Shown here one piece after another: positions 1 through 5,608 of a stretch of 7,214 nucleotides of DNA (its first letter is position 1; each line of letters opens with the position of its first letter). Under the pieces are notes generated by a model that was given only the letters and a program-made list of their open reading frames with translations, made no database searches and was not told where the DNA came from. Source of the DNA: UBA5760 sp964649385. GTDB taxonomy: Bacteria; Chloroflexota; Dehalococcoidia; Dehalococcoidales; UBA5760. The DNA lies in assembly GCA_964649385.1 (NCBI GenBank), contig CAZYRA010000060.1, positions 1 to 7,214 of the forward strand. Reading direction: 5' to 3'. The translations under genes and the position numbers were made by a program.

Positions 1-2
1 TG

Positions 3-53
3 GCGCTGTTCTCCCAGGTCAAGGCGGCCGCTCTCATCGGCATCCAGAACTAA
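3..53 (+). CDS. C-terminal fragment of a phage gene, probably the major capsid protein
   Basis: An open frame enters from the left edge and ends at the TAA at 51-53, giving the last 16 residues (ALFSQVKAAALIGIQN). Nothing in this fragment alone identifies the product. The call to major capsid protein is inferred from position: it lies directly before a decoration/cement-like gene with only 20 bases between, the usual capsid-cement order in tailed phages. The hydrophobic, Ala-rich ending is compatible with a capsid protein C-terminus. It could equally be another head protein. Upstream sequence would settle it. Confidence 0.45.
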   Translation, partial: ALFSQVKAAALIGIQN

Positions 54-57
54 TTTT

Positions 58-65
58 AAGGAGGT
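58..65 (+). promoter_or_regulatory. Strong Shine-Dalgarno site of the cement-like gene
   Basis: AAGGAGGT lies eight bases before the ATG at 74. It is a full-length match to the 16S rRNA anti-Shine-Dalgarno sequence, stronger than the sites of the other genes in the cassette. This fits a decoration protein needed in amounts similar to the capsid protein. Confidence 0.8.
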
Positions 66-73
66 AAAGAGAA

Positions 74-484
74 ATGGCACTGACAGATCCAGGTTCGGGA
101 AGAACTACTCTTGACAGTGGGAGGGGCACCCAGCCCCAGAAGGTTACCCTGGCTGAGGCATGCAAGGCCGGCGATGTCCTCGGCTACAGCTCGGGATGGA
201 AGAGGGCGCTGGCCACCGTCGGCACTGCCATCCAGGGCAGAGTGGTCGCCTTAAGGGACGGCGCAACCGGGGAAGAGGTGCCCGTCTCCGCCAACCCCGT
301 TATCGGCGGCTACTCCGGGGCAACCCCCGGCGGTTATGTCTATGTCGCCGAGGGGACGAGCAACGGTGAGGTTACCGAGACCGCTCCATCCACCTCCGGT
401 GACTGCAACACCATCATCGGCATCGCCCTCTCCGCAACCAGTGTGATGTTCTTCCTGAACAGCCGTGCCGACTCAACGGCGTAA
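74..484 (+). CDS. Phage capsid cement/decoration-like protein (DUF2190-like)
   Basis: A 136-aa protein rich in Gly, Ala, Thr and Val, with no membrane segment. The middle reads as short beta strands: AGDVLGYSSGWKRAL at about 31-45, then AIQGRVVALRDGATGEEVPV at about 52-71. The layout 'GDV-x-Y ... GVA/RVVAL-x-x-G-A-x-G-E-x-V-x-V' is the style of the DUF2190/capsid-cement family, small beta-barrel proteins that sit on the capsid surface and stabilise it. The C-terminal part (IIGIALSATSVMFFLN) gives further strands. Position directly after a presumed capsid gene and a perfect ribosome-binding site support a structural role. The start at 74 is the only ATG with a good site; an internal start at 160 in another frame is a shadow. 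The family call is by visual pattern and is moderately sure. Confidence 0.65.
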   Translation: MALTDPGSGRTTLDSGRGTQPQKVTLAEACKAGDVLGYSSGWKRALATVGTAIQGRVVALRDGATGEEVPVSANPVIGGYSGATPGGYVYVAEGTSNGEVTETAPSTSGDCNTIIGIALSATSVMFFLNSRADSTA

Positions 485-494
485 AAGCCTTAGC

Positions 495-519
495 GGGGAG
501 GAGGGGGGGATAAAGGGGG
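495..519 (+). repeat. G-tract element (possible G-quadruplex or dispersed intergenic repeat)
   Basis: The 56-base gap between two phage genes has runs of four G (495-498), seven G (503-509) and five G (515-519), split by AGGA and ATAAA. The G7 run can be split as GGG-G-GGG, so the stretch fits the G3+N1-7 quadruplex pattern on the coding strand. Polypurine sequences of this kind ('gggga...ggggataaagggggtgagg') also recall dispersed intergenic repeats of Chloroflexota genomes; that is memory of style, not a match I can verify. It lies just ahead of the ribosome-binding site of the next gene. Confidence 0.45.
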
Positions 520-540
520 TGAGGTAGAAAGGAGAAAACT

Positions 541-846
541 ATGGAAGAACCCTTTGATGAATCGGGAAGACCCAAGTCGGGCTACAGTGGCAGTGTCTAC
601 GTTAACTCTGATACCGCCGCTAGTGATGCCGCCCGCCGCTTCGCCGCTACGGAGAAGAAGCTCCGTGACGTCATCGTCAAGGTGGAGGATAACGACCAGC
701 TCTTTGGTACCGCTGCCGGACAGACCTTTCCCGTAGCCGCCGGTGAGTGGATGGGCTTCACCAAGGTCGATGTGAGCGCTCTCTACTTCAAGAACAAGAC
801 CGCCGGACAAAACGGCACGGCGCATATTATCGGTGTGGAGGACTAG
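541..846 (+). CDS. Small phage structural-region protein, unrecognised
   Basis: A 101-aa soluble protein with no signal peptide or membrane segment. Residues 1-25 are polar and Gly/Ser-rich, 26-45 (DAARRFAATEKKLRDVIVKV) look helical running into a strand, and the rest (QTFPVAAGEWMGFTKVDVSALYFKNKTAGQNGTAHIIGVED) looks like beta strands. AAGGAG at 529-534 is six bases before the ATG, a good site. It sits between a cement-like gene and a fibre-like gene, so a head-surface or head-completion role is likely, but I do not recognise the family. The pattern 'AGEWMGFTKVDVSALYFKN' reads like a short beta-sandwich edge seen in minor structural proteins. Its TAG overlaps nothing and lies two bases before the next ATG, so the pair is probably translationally coupled. 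Confidence 0.7.
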   Translation: MEEPFDESGRPKSGYSGSVYVNSDTAASDAARRFAATEKKLRDVIVKVEDNDQLFGTAAGQTFPVAAGEWMGFTKVDVSALYFKNKTAGQNGTAHIIGVED

Positions 847-848
847 CG

Positions 849-1451
849 ATGGGGTTTCTATCGAATGTAATCGCCAGGCTTGCTGAGCACACTGCCGACC
901 TGGACGCTCATACCTATAACCAGCAACAAGTTATAAGGACTGGCGAATACTATGGGGGTGGTTGTGGATGTTGCCAAAGTTGGACTTGCCAGCTTGCCGC
1001 CAACAGGCTATACGGAATACCTTTCATTGCAGCCAGGGCTATGAGTGTAGACAGGATAGCGGTTTATATTAACGTCCTGGCGGCTGGTAAATCGGCAAGG
1101 TTGGGGCTGTATAGAAATGGGACTAATAATAATCCCGGGGCGTTAGTTGTAGACGGCGGTGAAGTTTCCGTTGCTACTACAGGGCTTAAAACGGTGGTAA
1201 TAGACGAAGCTCTCACTAAAGGTTTGTATTGGATGGCTATTGTATCGGATGGTGTACCTACTCCCTACGGGTATGCACAATATGGCAGCACCATTCCGTC
1301 AATATCAACAATGAGTAATGGCAGGGACTATGAGATAGGCTGGTATGTAGCTCACACTTACGGTGCATTACCAGACCCGTTTGGGGCGGCTACAAAACAC
1401 GCTTATATAACAATCCCCGGAGTATCACTAAGAGTAGCCAGTATGGACTAG
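849..1451 (+). CDS. Phage fibre-like/receptor-binding-type structural protein
   Basis: A 200-aa protein. Residues 1-27 (MGFLSNVIARLAEHTADLDA then HTYNQQQ) look like a helical or coiled stem of the 'H-x-x-D-x-D-A-H' sort common at the start of fibre proteins. Residues 35-48 hold a Cys cluster (C39, C41, C42, C47) next to three glycines. From about 66 the protein is a beta-sandwich-like domain: SVDRIAVYINVLAAGKSARL, then a GLYRNGTNNNPGALVVDGG loop, a VSVATTGLKTVVID strand pair and ALTKGLYWMAIVSDG. The 'R-L-G-L-Y-x-N-x-x-x-x-P-G-x-L-V-x-D-G' arrangement is typical of phage fibre and carbohydrate-facing jelly-roll domains. The start at 849 follows GGAG at 837-840; an upstream in-frame ATG at 747 would only add a shadow of the previous gene. 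The coding is visibly AT-richer than its neighbours (for example 'aataataatcccgg' near 1125), suggesting a swapped-in module. No enzymatic motif is seen. Confidence 0.6.
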   Translation: MGFLSNVIARLAEHTADLDAHTYNQQQVIRTGEYYGGGCGCCQSWTCQLAANRLYGIPFIAARAMSVDRIAVYINVLAAGKSARLGLYRNGTNNNPGALVVDGGEVSVATTGLKTVVIDEALTKGLYWMAIVSDGVPTPYGYAQYGSTIPSISTMSNGRDYEIGWYVAHTYGALPDPFGAATKHAYITIPGVSLRVASMD

Positions 1452-1460
1452 GGGGTAGAT

Positions 1461-1685
1461 ATGGAAACAAGGTATGTTGAAGTTTACAAAGACGGCAAGC
1501 TGATGAAGCAAGAGCCTTATGAGGTCAGCGATGCGGAGATGGAGGAGGAGGCGCGGGGGGCGAAGATTAAGGAGCTGGTGGATAAGCCGGTACGGACTAA
1601 CGCCGAGAATACCCGGCTCATTGATTTGCTGGCGGCCAAACAAGGTTTTAGCCTGCCGGCAGGCAAGAATGTCAGGATAGGATGA
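1461..1685 (+). CDS. Small acidic phage protein, unrecognised
   Basis: A 74-aa highly charged protein. Residues 1-20 (METRYVEVYKDGKLMKQEPY) look like a beta hairpin, 22-41 are an acidic helix (VSDAEMEEEARGAKIKELVD), and 42-62 (KPVRTNAENTRLIDLLAAKQ) form a second likely helix. It has no Cys, His or membrane segment. AGGGGG at 1450-1455 serves as ribosome-binding site, overlapping the stop codon of the fibre-like gene nine bases upstream. Small proteins of this shape ('VYKDGKL...' then an acidic helix) are common beside fibre and tail genes and may act as assembly partners or chaperones; that is inference. No family is assigned. Confidence 0.6.
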   Translation: METRYVEVYKDGKLMKQEPYEVSDAEMEEEARGAKIKELVDKPVRTNAENTRLIDLLAAKQGFSLPAGKNVRIG

Positions 1686-1709
1686 CATAATGACAGGAAG
1701 GAAATAATT

Positions 1710-2336
1710 ATGACTCTTGGTGAGATGATAACCCGGGTCAGGCGGGAGCTTAAGGACGAGTCGAGTGTCCTGTGGAGCGATGATGAACTCACCCGCCACA
1801 TCGACCGCGCCGTCGCCGAGCTCTCCGAGGCAATTCCCCTGGAGCAGAAGGCGACTATTGCTACCACCGCCGACTCCCGGCAGGTTGATATCTCCAGCTT
1901 AAGCGACAGGGTGATGGTCGAGGCTGTCGAGTACCCGGTGGACGAGTTCACCAAGATATACCAGCGCTTCGCTCTCTGGGCGGATACGCTTACCTTGCTG
2001 GGGAGCGAGGTCCCTGACGGTTCCGACTGCTATCTCTACTATGGCAGGCTCCATACCCTGGATGCGGTAACCTCGACTGTCCCTGCTAAGTGTGAGGACA
2101 TGGTCGCCGCCGGGGCTGCCGGCTACGCCGCTTTAGCGTGGGGCGTCTATGCGGTAAACAGGGTCAATGTGGGTGGGGTGGCTACCCCACGGGAGTACTG
2201 CATCTGGGGCAAGGAGAGGCTGCGCTTCTTCTCCCAGGAGGTAAAGAAGCTGGGCAGAAAGAGTCGGGTGCGTACCCGCTCACTCTACAAGCCCGGCTAC
2301 CCGCCGGTATCGAAGACCACCGACTACGGTCCGTAA
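1710..2336 (+). CDS. Phage head-tail adaptor/connector-like protein
   Basis: A 208-aa protein. The first 43 residues (MTLGEMITRVRRELKDESSV, then LWSDDELTRHIDRAVAELSEAIP) show the 'T-L-x-E-hh-x-R-hR-x-x-L-x-D...W-S-D-x-E-L-x-x-x-h-x-x-A' pattern seen in adaptor proteins that sit under the portal, such as the SU10-type adaptor family. A beta-rich middle (about 50-120: KATIATTADSRQVDISSL, SDCYLYYGRLHTLD, VTSTVPAKCEDM) is followed by a helical segment (MVAAGAAGYAALAWGVYAVN, about 131-150) and a basic C-terminal tail (KKLGRKSRVRTRS). This helix-beta-helix order is that of adaptors. AGGAAGGA at 1695-1702 precedes the ATG by seven bases. Position between fibre/head genes and the hub-like gene agrees with a neck role. 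It may also be read as a generic 'DUF' structural protein. Confidence 0.6.
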   Translation: MTLGEMITRVRRELKDESSVLWSDDELTRHIDRAVAELSEAIPLEQKATIATTADSRQVDISSLSDRVMVEAVEYPVDEFTKIYQRFALWADTLTLLGSEVPDGSDCYLYYGRLHTLDAVTSTVPAKCEDMVAAGAAGYAALAWGVYAVNRVNVGGVATPREYCIWGKERLRFFSQEVKKLGRKSRVRTRSLYKPGYPPVSKTTDYGP

Positions 2337-2354
2337 AAAGAGGGAGAGGTATAA

Positions 2355-2450
2355 ATGAAAGAAGAGCTTATCCGCAGTATTGTCCGCCCCTTCATTGCTG
2401 TGTTCCTGATTGTCATCTGGAGCGCTATGCAGGCAGGTGAACCGTTATGA
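2355..2450 (+). CDS. 31-aa single-span membrane miniprotein (holin-like N-terminus)
   Basis: A 31-aa open frame that starts MKEELIRSIVRP, continues as a hydrophobic span FIAVFLIVIWSAM, and ends QAGEPL. GGGAGAGGT at 2342-2350 is a good ribosome-binding site a few bases before the ATG. Its TGA overlaps the ATG of the 693-aa gene (ATGA at 2447-2450), so the two are probably translationally coupled. 'L-I-R-x-x-V-R-P-x-I-A-hhF' is the opening seen in small two-span holin-like phage proteins of about 60-75 aa; here the second span is missing. It is therefore either a shortened holin-like protein, a true miniprotein, or a coupling leader for the next gene. No other reading frame supplies the missing part before the next gene begins. 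Confidence 0.55.
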   Translation: MKEELIRSIVRPFIAVFLIVIWSAMQAGEPL

Positions 2451-4528
2451 GAACACTACCGGCAGCATTAATGGCAGCGCAGCAGGAAGCCAGCGTAAGT
2501 CCCCTGGCCGGGATTACCCTGACCCACGGCGTTGAGGCGGTCGTCCTGGGGACATCCCTGATTCTCTCTATCAAGCATACCGAGGACCCCTATACCCACA
2601 AAGCGGAGGCTGTCCTGGATAACAGCGGCGGCGACTTTACCGGTAACGACTATAAGGGCTGGCAGGCCGTTATCAGCTACGGTGCCGTTACCCACTCCGG
2701 GGATGAGTACTCCGATACCACTCCCTTATGGGTCATTGCCCAGGAGCTTTGCTCCGCCCGCGGTAAACTCGTCTGCCGCCTCTTAATGTCCGGCATCCCC
2801 GATATGCTCGCCGAGGACAGGGCATCCGGGGCGTATATGCCCGCCGATACTGACATTAAGACGGTCAAGGACCTGGTGCGTGAAATCCTGGGTGATAGCG
2901 GGGTGACCATGCTCACCTGCTTCAACCACTGCCAGCCGTACGGTGTCGATTTCGATAGCGAGGACAGCCTCATCGACAGCTACCAGCCCAAAGATGGTCT
3001 TCGCATCTATATGAACGGCTCCCGCCTATCGGCCTTAAAGCGCCTGCTCGACTATACCGGCTGCGTGATGCGCTTCGGCGGGGACGGTAATGTTCATATC
3101 CTTCAGCCGGTTACCGGCGGTACAGTCTATGACTACGAGTACAGCCTGGCCAACGGACACACCTTCTTCTCCAAGGCGTACCGCAACAGCCTGGTTATCC
3201 CCAACTATGTTATTGCCAGGTCTCACCCGGGTGACAGCCCGCAGTACTCCGGCTGTGCCAGCGACAGCGAAAGTATCAGCGCCTTTCGGGAGATGCGCTA
3301 TCAGAAGTACGCCTGCCTTGCCAGCGATGCCCAGGCGGTTATCATTGCCGCCGCCCTCCTGGCCAAGTTCCAGCTTGAGGCGCAGAAGGGAGAAGCGGAT
3401 GTTCCGATGAACTGCGGTGCCGAGCTATTCGACTACGTCAAGGTCACCGATGAGCGGGAGAGTGACTACCGGGCCGGCAATATCGGCTCGTTAATCAGGA
3501 AGTACTCACCGGGCAGGTACACGATGGAATTCTCCTTCGGCGGTTGGCTCAGCGTAAGGAAGCTCTTCAGCCAGGTCGAGGTCTTGAGCGACGTCGGCCT
3601 CGACTTATACCGCCTCGGTGTCAAGAACCTCTATGCCGAGCGCATCCAGGCCGGGGATATCGATGTCGATGAGCTCTCTGCTATCTCGGCTGATATAGGT
3701 ACTATTACCGCGGGCTTAATCAAGGGGGTTACCTTTCGCATCTACGGCGATAAGCTTGAGATTTACAAGTCGGACGGGGTGACCCTAAGAGGCTGCCTGG
3801 AGGGCATTATCGGCGGCGTTGCCCTGCGCTCCGTGGACGGCGGTGATGTTACCCTGGACTCTTCCGATGACATTAACCTGGATCCTGCTAGCGGTGGCAA
3901 GGTCAGGGTCAATGAGGATATGAGAATAAATACCGGCTGCGCTATCGAAGCGGTTAGCGACCTCGAGCTCGACCCGGACGGCCTTGACGTTATTCCTTCG
4001 GTGACTACCTATGACCTGGGCAACGCCACCTACTACTGGGATAACATCGAATACTCCGACCTTATCGACCGGACACCGTCCCCCCACTTTATTCCTGATG
4101 CCTTGCTCAAGCTGAAGGCGCTTACCACTCACCCCACGGTGAAGAAGCGTAAGGGGCACCCGGACAGGCAAATCGAGACCTTTGAGCGGAGCAGCCTGCC
4201 GCCCGAGGTCATCGTACCGGTCACGCAGTACGATAGGGACCGAGCGGATGCTATACACAGCGCTCATCTGGAACGCCTCCAGGCCCTCAAGAGCGCCCGG
4301 GAGAGGTGTCGGGCAAAGCTGGCCGACCCTTCCTTTGCCGGGGACAGGCAGCGGCTTACCGTAAAGCTGGAGGAGATTAACGCCTCCATCCTGAAGATGG
4401 AGGGGAGAACTGCCCAGGCGCCCCAGCCCCAGCCGGGTATCAGTATGAACGCTACTATCGGATTGCTTATTTCGGCGGTAAGGGAACTGACCGGAAGGGT
4501 GGAGGCACTTGAGGCTAAACTACCGTAG
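2447..4528 (+). CDS. Phage tail hub/fibre protein with chaperone-like C-terminus
   Basis: A 693-aa protein. Residues about 1-380 are laid out like a tail-hub (gp27-like) protein: an N-terminal strand-rich part, then 'DIKTVKDLVREILGDSGV' (about 136-153) and 'SRLSALKRLLDYTGCVMRFG' (192-211) followed by GDGNVHILQP, the recurring 'helix, L-L-x-x-T-G-x-x-h-R-F-x-x-D-G' unit of hub domains. Residues 393-435 (LYAERIQAGDIDVDELSAIS, then ADIGTITAGLIKGVTFRIYG) are the fibre-linker style seen before appended receptor or needle modules. About 450-510 repeats short D/G-rich strands (DGGDVTLDSSDDINLDPASG). TYDLGNATYYWDNIEYSDLI (521-540) resembles the 'LG-x-x-x-x-x-W-x-x-I/V-Y' entry to intramolecular chaperone (peptidase S74-like) regions. 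The end (about 595-690) is a charged coiled coil closing with TIGLLISAVRELTGRVEALE, as S74 chaperone tails do. A canonical S-D-x-R-x-K autocleavage motif is not visible. AGGTGA at 2435-2440 is its ribosome-binding site. No hydrolase motif is seen. Confidence 0.65.
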   Translation: MRTLPAALMAAQQEASVSPLAGITLTHGVEAVVLGTSLILSIKHTEDPYTHKAEAVLDNSGGDFTGNDYKGWQAVISYGAVTHSGDEYSDTTPLWVIAQELCSARGKLVCRLLMSGIPDMLAEDRASGAYMPADTDIKTVKDLVREILGDSGVTMLTCFNHCQPYGVDFDSEDSLIDSYQPKDGLRIYMNGSRLSALKRLLDYTGCVMRFGGDGNVHILQPVTGGTVYDYEYSLANGHTFFSKAYRNSLVIPNYVIARSHPGDSPQYSGCASDSESISAFREMRYQKYACLASDAQAVIIAAALLAKFQLEAQKGEADVPMNCGAELFDYVKVTDERESDYRAGNIGSLIRKYSPGRYTMEFSFGGWLSVRKLFSQVEVLSDVGLDLYRLGVKNLYAERIQAGDIDVDELSAISADIGTITAGLIKGVTFRIYGDKLEIYKSDGVTLRGCLEGIIGGVALRSVDGGDVTLDSSDDINLDPASGGKVRVNEDMRINTGCAIEAVSDLELDPDGLDVIPSVTTYDLGNATYYWDNIEYSDLIDRTPSPHFIPDALLKLKALTTHPTVKKRKGHPDRQIETFERSSLPPEVIVPVTQYDRDRADAIHSAHLERLQALKSARERCRAKLADPSFAGDRQRLTVKLEEINASILKMEGRTAQAPQPQPGISMNATIGLLISAVRELTGRVEALEAKLP

Positions 4529-4531
4529 TAA

Positions 4532-4557
4532 CTCTAGCGTGACGCTAAGGGGTTTTT
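4532..4557 (+). terminator. Rho-independent terminator of the phage operon
   Basis: Stem TAGCG (4535-4539) pairs with CGCTA (4543-4547) around a TGA loop; skipping one A at 4548, the preceding CTC can extend the stem against the following G run. It is followed at once by five T (4553-4557). It begins four bases after the stop codon of the 693-aa gene and faces the phage strand only; the minus strand has no T run after the stem. Confidence 0.7.
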
Positions 4558-4599
4558 CTGATTCACTGACACTTAATAAGGTTCTGTCGGGTAGTTGGG

Positions 4600-4620
4600 A
4601 TGCTGCTGAAATAGCAGCAT
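4600..4620. other. Perfect 8-bp hairpin between convergent genes
   Basis: ATGCTGCT (4600-4607) and AGCAGCAT (4613-4620) form a perfect inverted repeat with a five-base loop. It lies 14 bases past the pyrD stop (minus strand) and 43 past the phage terminator T run. Neither strand shows a T tract after it, so it is not a standard intrinsic terminator. It may stabilise the pyrD mRNA end, assist factor-dependent termination, or mark a phage-host junction. Confidence 0.45.
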
Positions 4621-4633
4621 ACAGGTAAGGTGG

Positions 4634-5608
4634 TTACCAGGACTTCGGCTGGGCTGCGCCGATTAGCCCGGTGATATCTGCTATGCCTTCCTTGTCCATA
4701 AACCCCTCTATTCCTTCCAGTACCTCGATGGGGGCCTGTGGATTGCTCAGGCTGGCTGTTCCTACCTGGACGGCGCTGGCTCCCGCTATCAGGAATTCCA
4801 GGGCGTCACCGGCAGTAGCAATACCGCCGCAGCCGACTACCGGTATGTCTACGGCGCCGGCTACCTGATAGACCATGTATAGTGCCACCGGTTTCACGGC
4901 CGGTCCGGATAGTCCGCCGCTTATATTGCCCAGCAGGGGGCGGCGCCGGGTAGTGTCAATCGCCATTCCATTGATGGTATTGATCAGGGATATGGCATCA
5001 GCCCCGGCACGGGCAACCGCTATGGCGACTTTGGTAATATCCCCGGTATTCGGGGTCAGCTTGACCAGCACCGGTAGAGAGGTGGCTGCCTTAACTGCAG
5101 TGGTTACCCTGGCGGCTGATTCGGGAGTGGCACCGAATTCGGCGCCGCCTGTCTTGATGTTGGGGCAGCTGATATTGACCTCAAGGGCACTGATTCCGGC
5201 TACCCCGTCCAGCCTACCGGCCAGCCGGGCATATTCGTCAATGGTCTCCCCGGCAATATTAACGATGACCGGCACCTGCCAGCCCGCCCAGACCGGCGCT
5301 TTCTCTTCAATCAGGGCTTCGGCGCCGATATTCTGCAGGCCGATGGCATTAAGCACGCCGCAGGCGGTCTCGGCTATTCTGGGTTGCGGATTGCCCTCCC
5401 TTGGCTTGATGGTAGTCCCCTTACTGACAATAGCTCCCAGCCTCTGTATATCAAACAGGTGGCTGTATTCGGTGCCGTAGCCGAAGGTACCCGAGGCGGT
5501 CATCACCGGATTGCCTAGCAGCAGGCCCGCCGGGTGTCTGGGGGCTAACTCAACGGAAAGATTCGTAGGCAACTCCTTAAGGTAGTTTAGTAATGGTCCC
5601 AGCCACAT
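4634..5608 (-). CDS. pyrD: Dihydroorotate dehydrogenase, class 1B-type catalytic subunit
   Basis: Oxidises dihydroorotate to orotate in the fourth step of pyrimidine synthesis; FMN-dependent and cytosolic. From the ATG at 5608 the protein has 324 aa. Family signatures are clear: NPVMTASGTFGYG near 33-45, SKGTTIKPREGNPQPR (62-77, first family signature), VNIAGE, NISCPN with the catalytic-base Cys148 followed by GGAEFG (Cys rather than Ser marks class 1), VLVKLTPN with FMN-binding Lys183, INTINGMAIDT, and VVGCGGIATAGDALEFLIAG (257-276, second signature) followed by VQVGTA. The sequence layout matches class 1B, which normally works with PyrK; no pyrK is seen here. Start: the ATG at 5608 overlaps the upstream gene by 32 bases and has only a weak site (GGTGAG, about 13 bases away). 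A TTG at 5572 (312 aa) matches family length better but the AAGGAG touches it; an ACG at 5566 is six bases from that AAGGAG. The start is open, the product is not. It is co-directional with and overlaps the hydrolase gene. Confidence 0.95.
   Translation of the reverse strand: MWLGPLLNYLKELPTNLSVELAPRHPAGLLLGNPVMTASGTFGYGTEYSHLFDIQRLGAIVSKGTTIKPREGNPQPRIAETACGVLNAIGLQNIGAEALIEEKAPVWAGWQVPVIVNIAGETIDEYARLAGRLDGVAGISALEVNISCPNIKTGGAEFGATPESAARVTTAVKAATSLPVLVKLTPNTGDITKVAIAVARAGADAISLINTINGMAIDTTRRRPLLGNISGGLSGPAVKPVALYMVYQVAGAVDIPVVGCGGIATAGDALEFLIAGASAVQVGTASLSNPQAPIEVLEGIEGFMDKEGIADITGLIGAAQPKSW

Noticed and set aside
747..848. Upstream extension of the fibre-like gene to an ATG at 747
   Set aside because: The extra 34 residues are a frame-shifted copy of the preceding gene's coding, and a proper ribosome-binding site (GGAG, 837-840) serves the ATG at 849.
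1428..1954. Two minus-strand frames of 123 and 145 aa opposite the small protein and adaptor genes
   Set aside because: They overlap each other and two sense genes that have good ribosome-binding sites; no motif or start signal supports them.
2138..2440. 100-aa plus-strand frame across the end of the adaptor gene and the 31-aa gene
   Set aside because: Out-of-frame shadow with no ribosome-binding site; the 31-aa frame has a proper site and coupling to the next gene.
3785..4267. 160-aa open frame on the minus strand inside the hub gene
   Set aside because: It lies fully within a well-supported gene on the other strand, has no ribosome-binding site or recognisable domain, and follows from the codon bias of the sense gene.
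4875..5480. 201-aa plus-strand frame opposite pyrD
   Set aside because: It is antisense to strongly conserved pyrD motifs and is low-complexity Ala/Ser/Pro-rich, as expected for a shadow.
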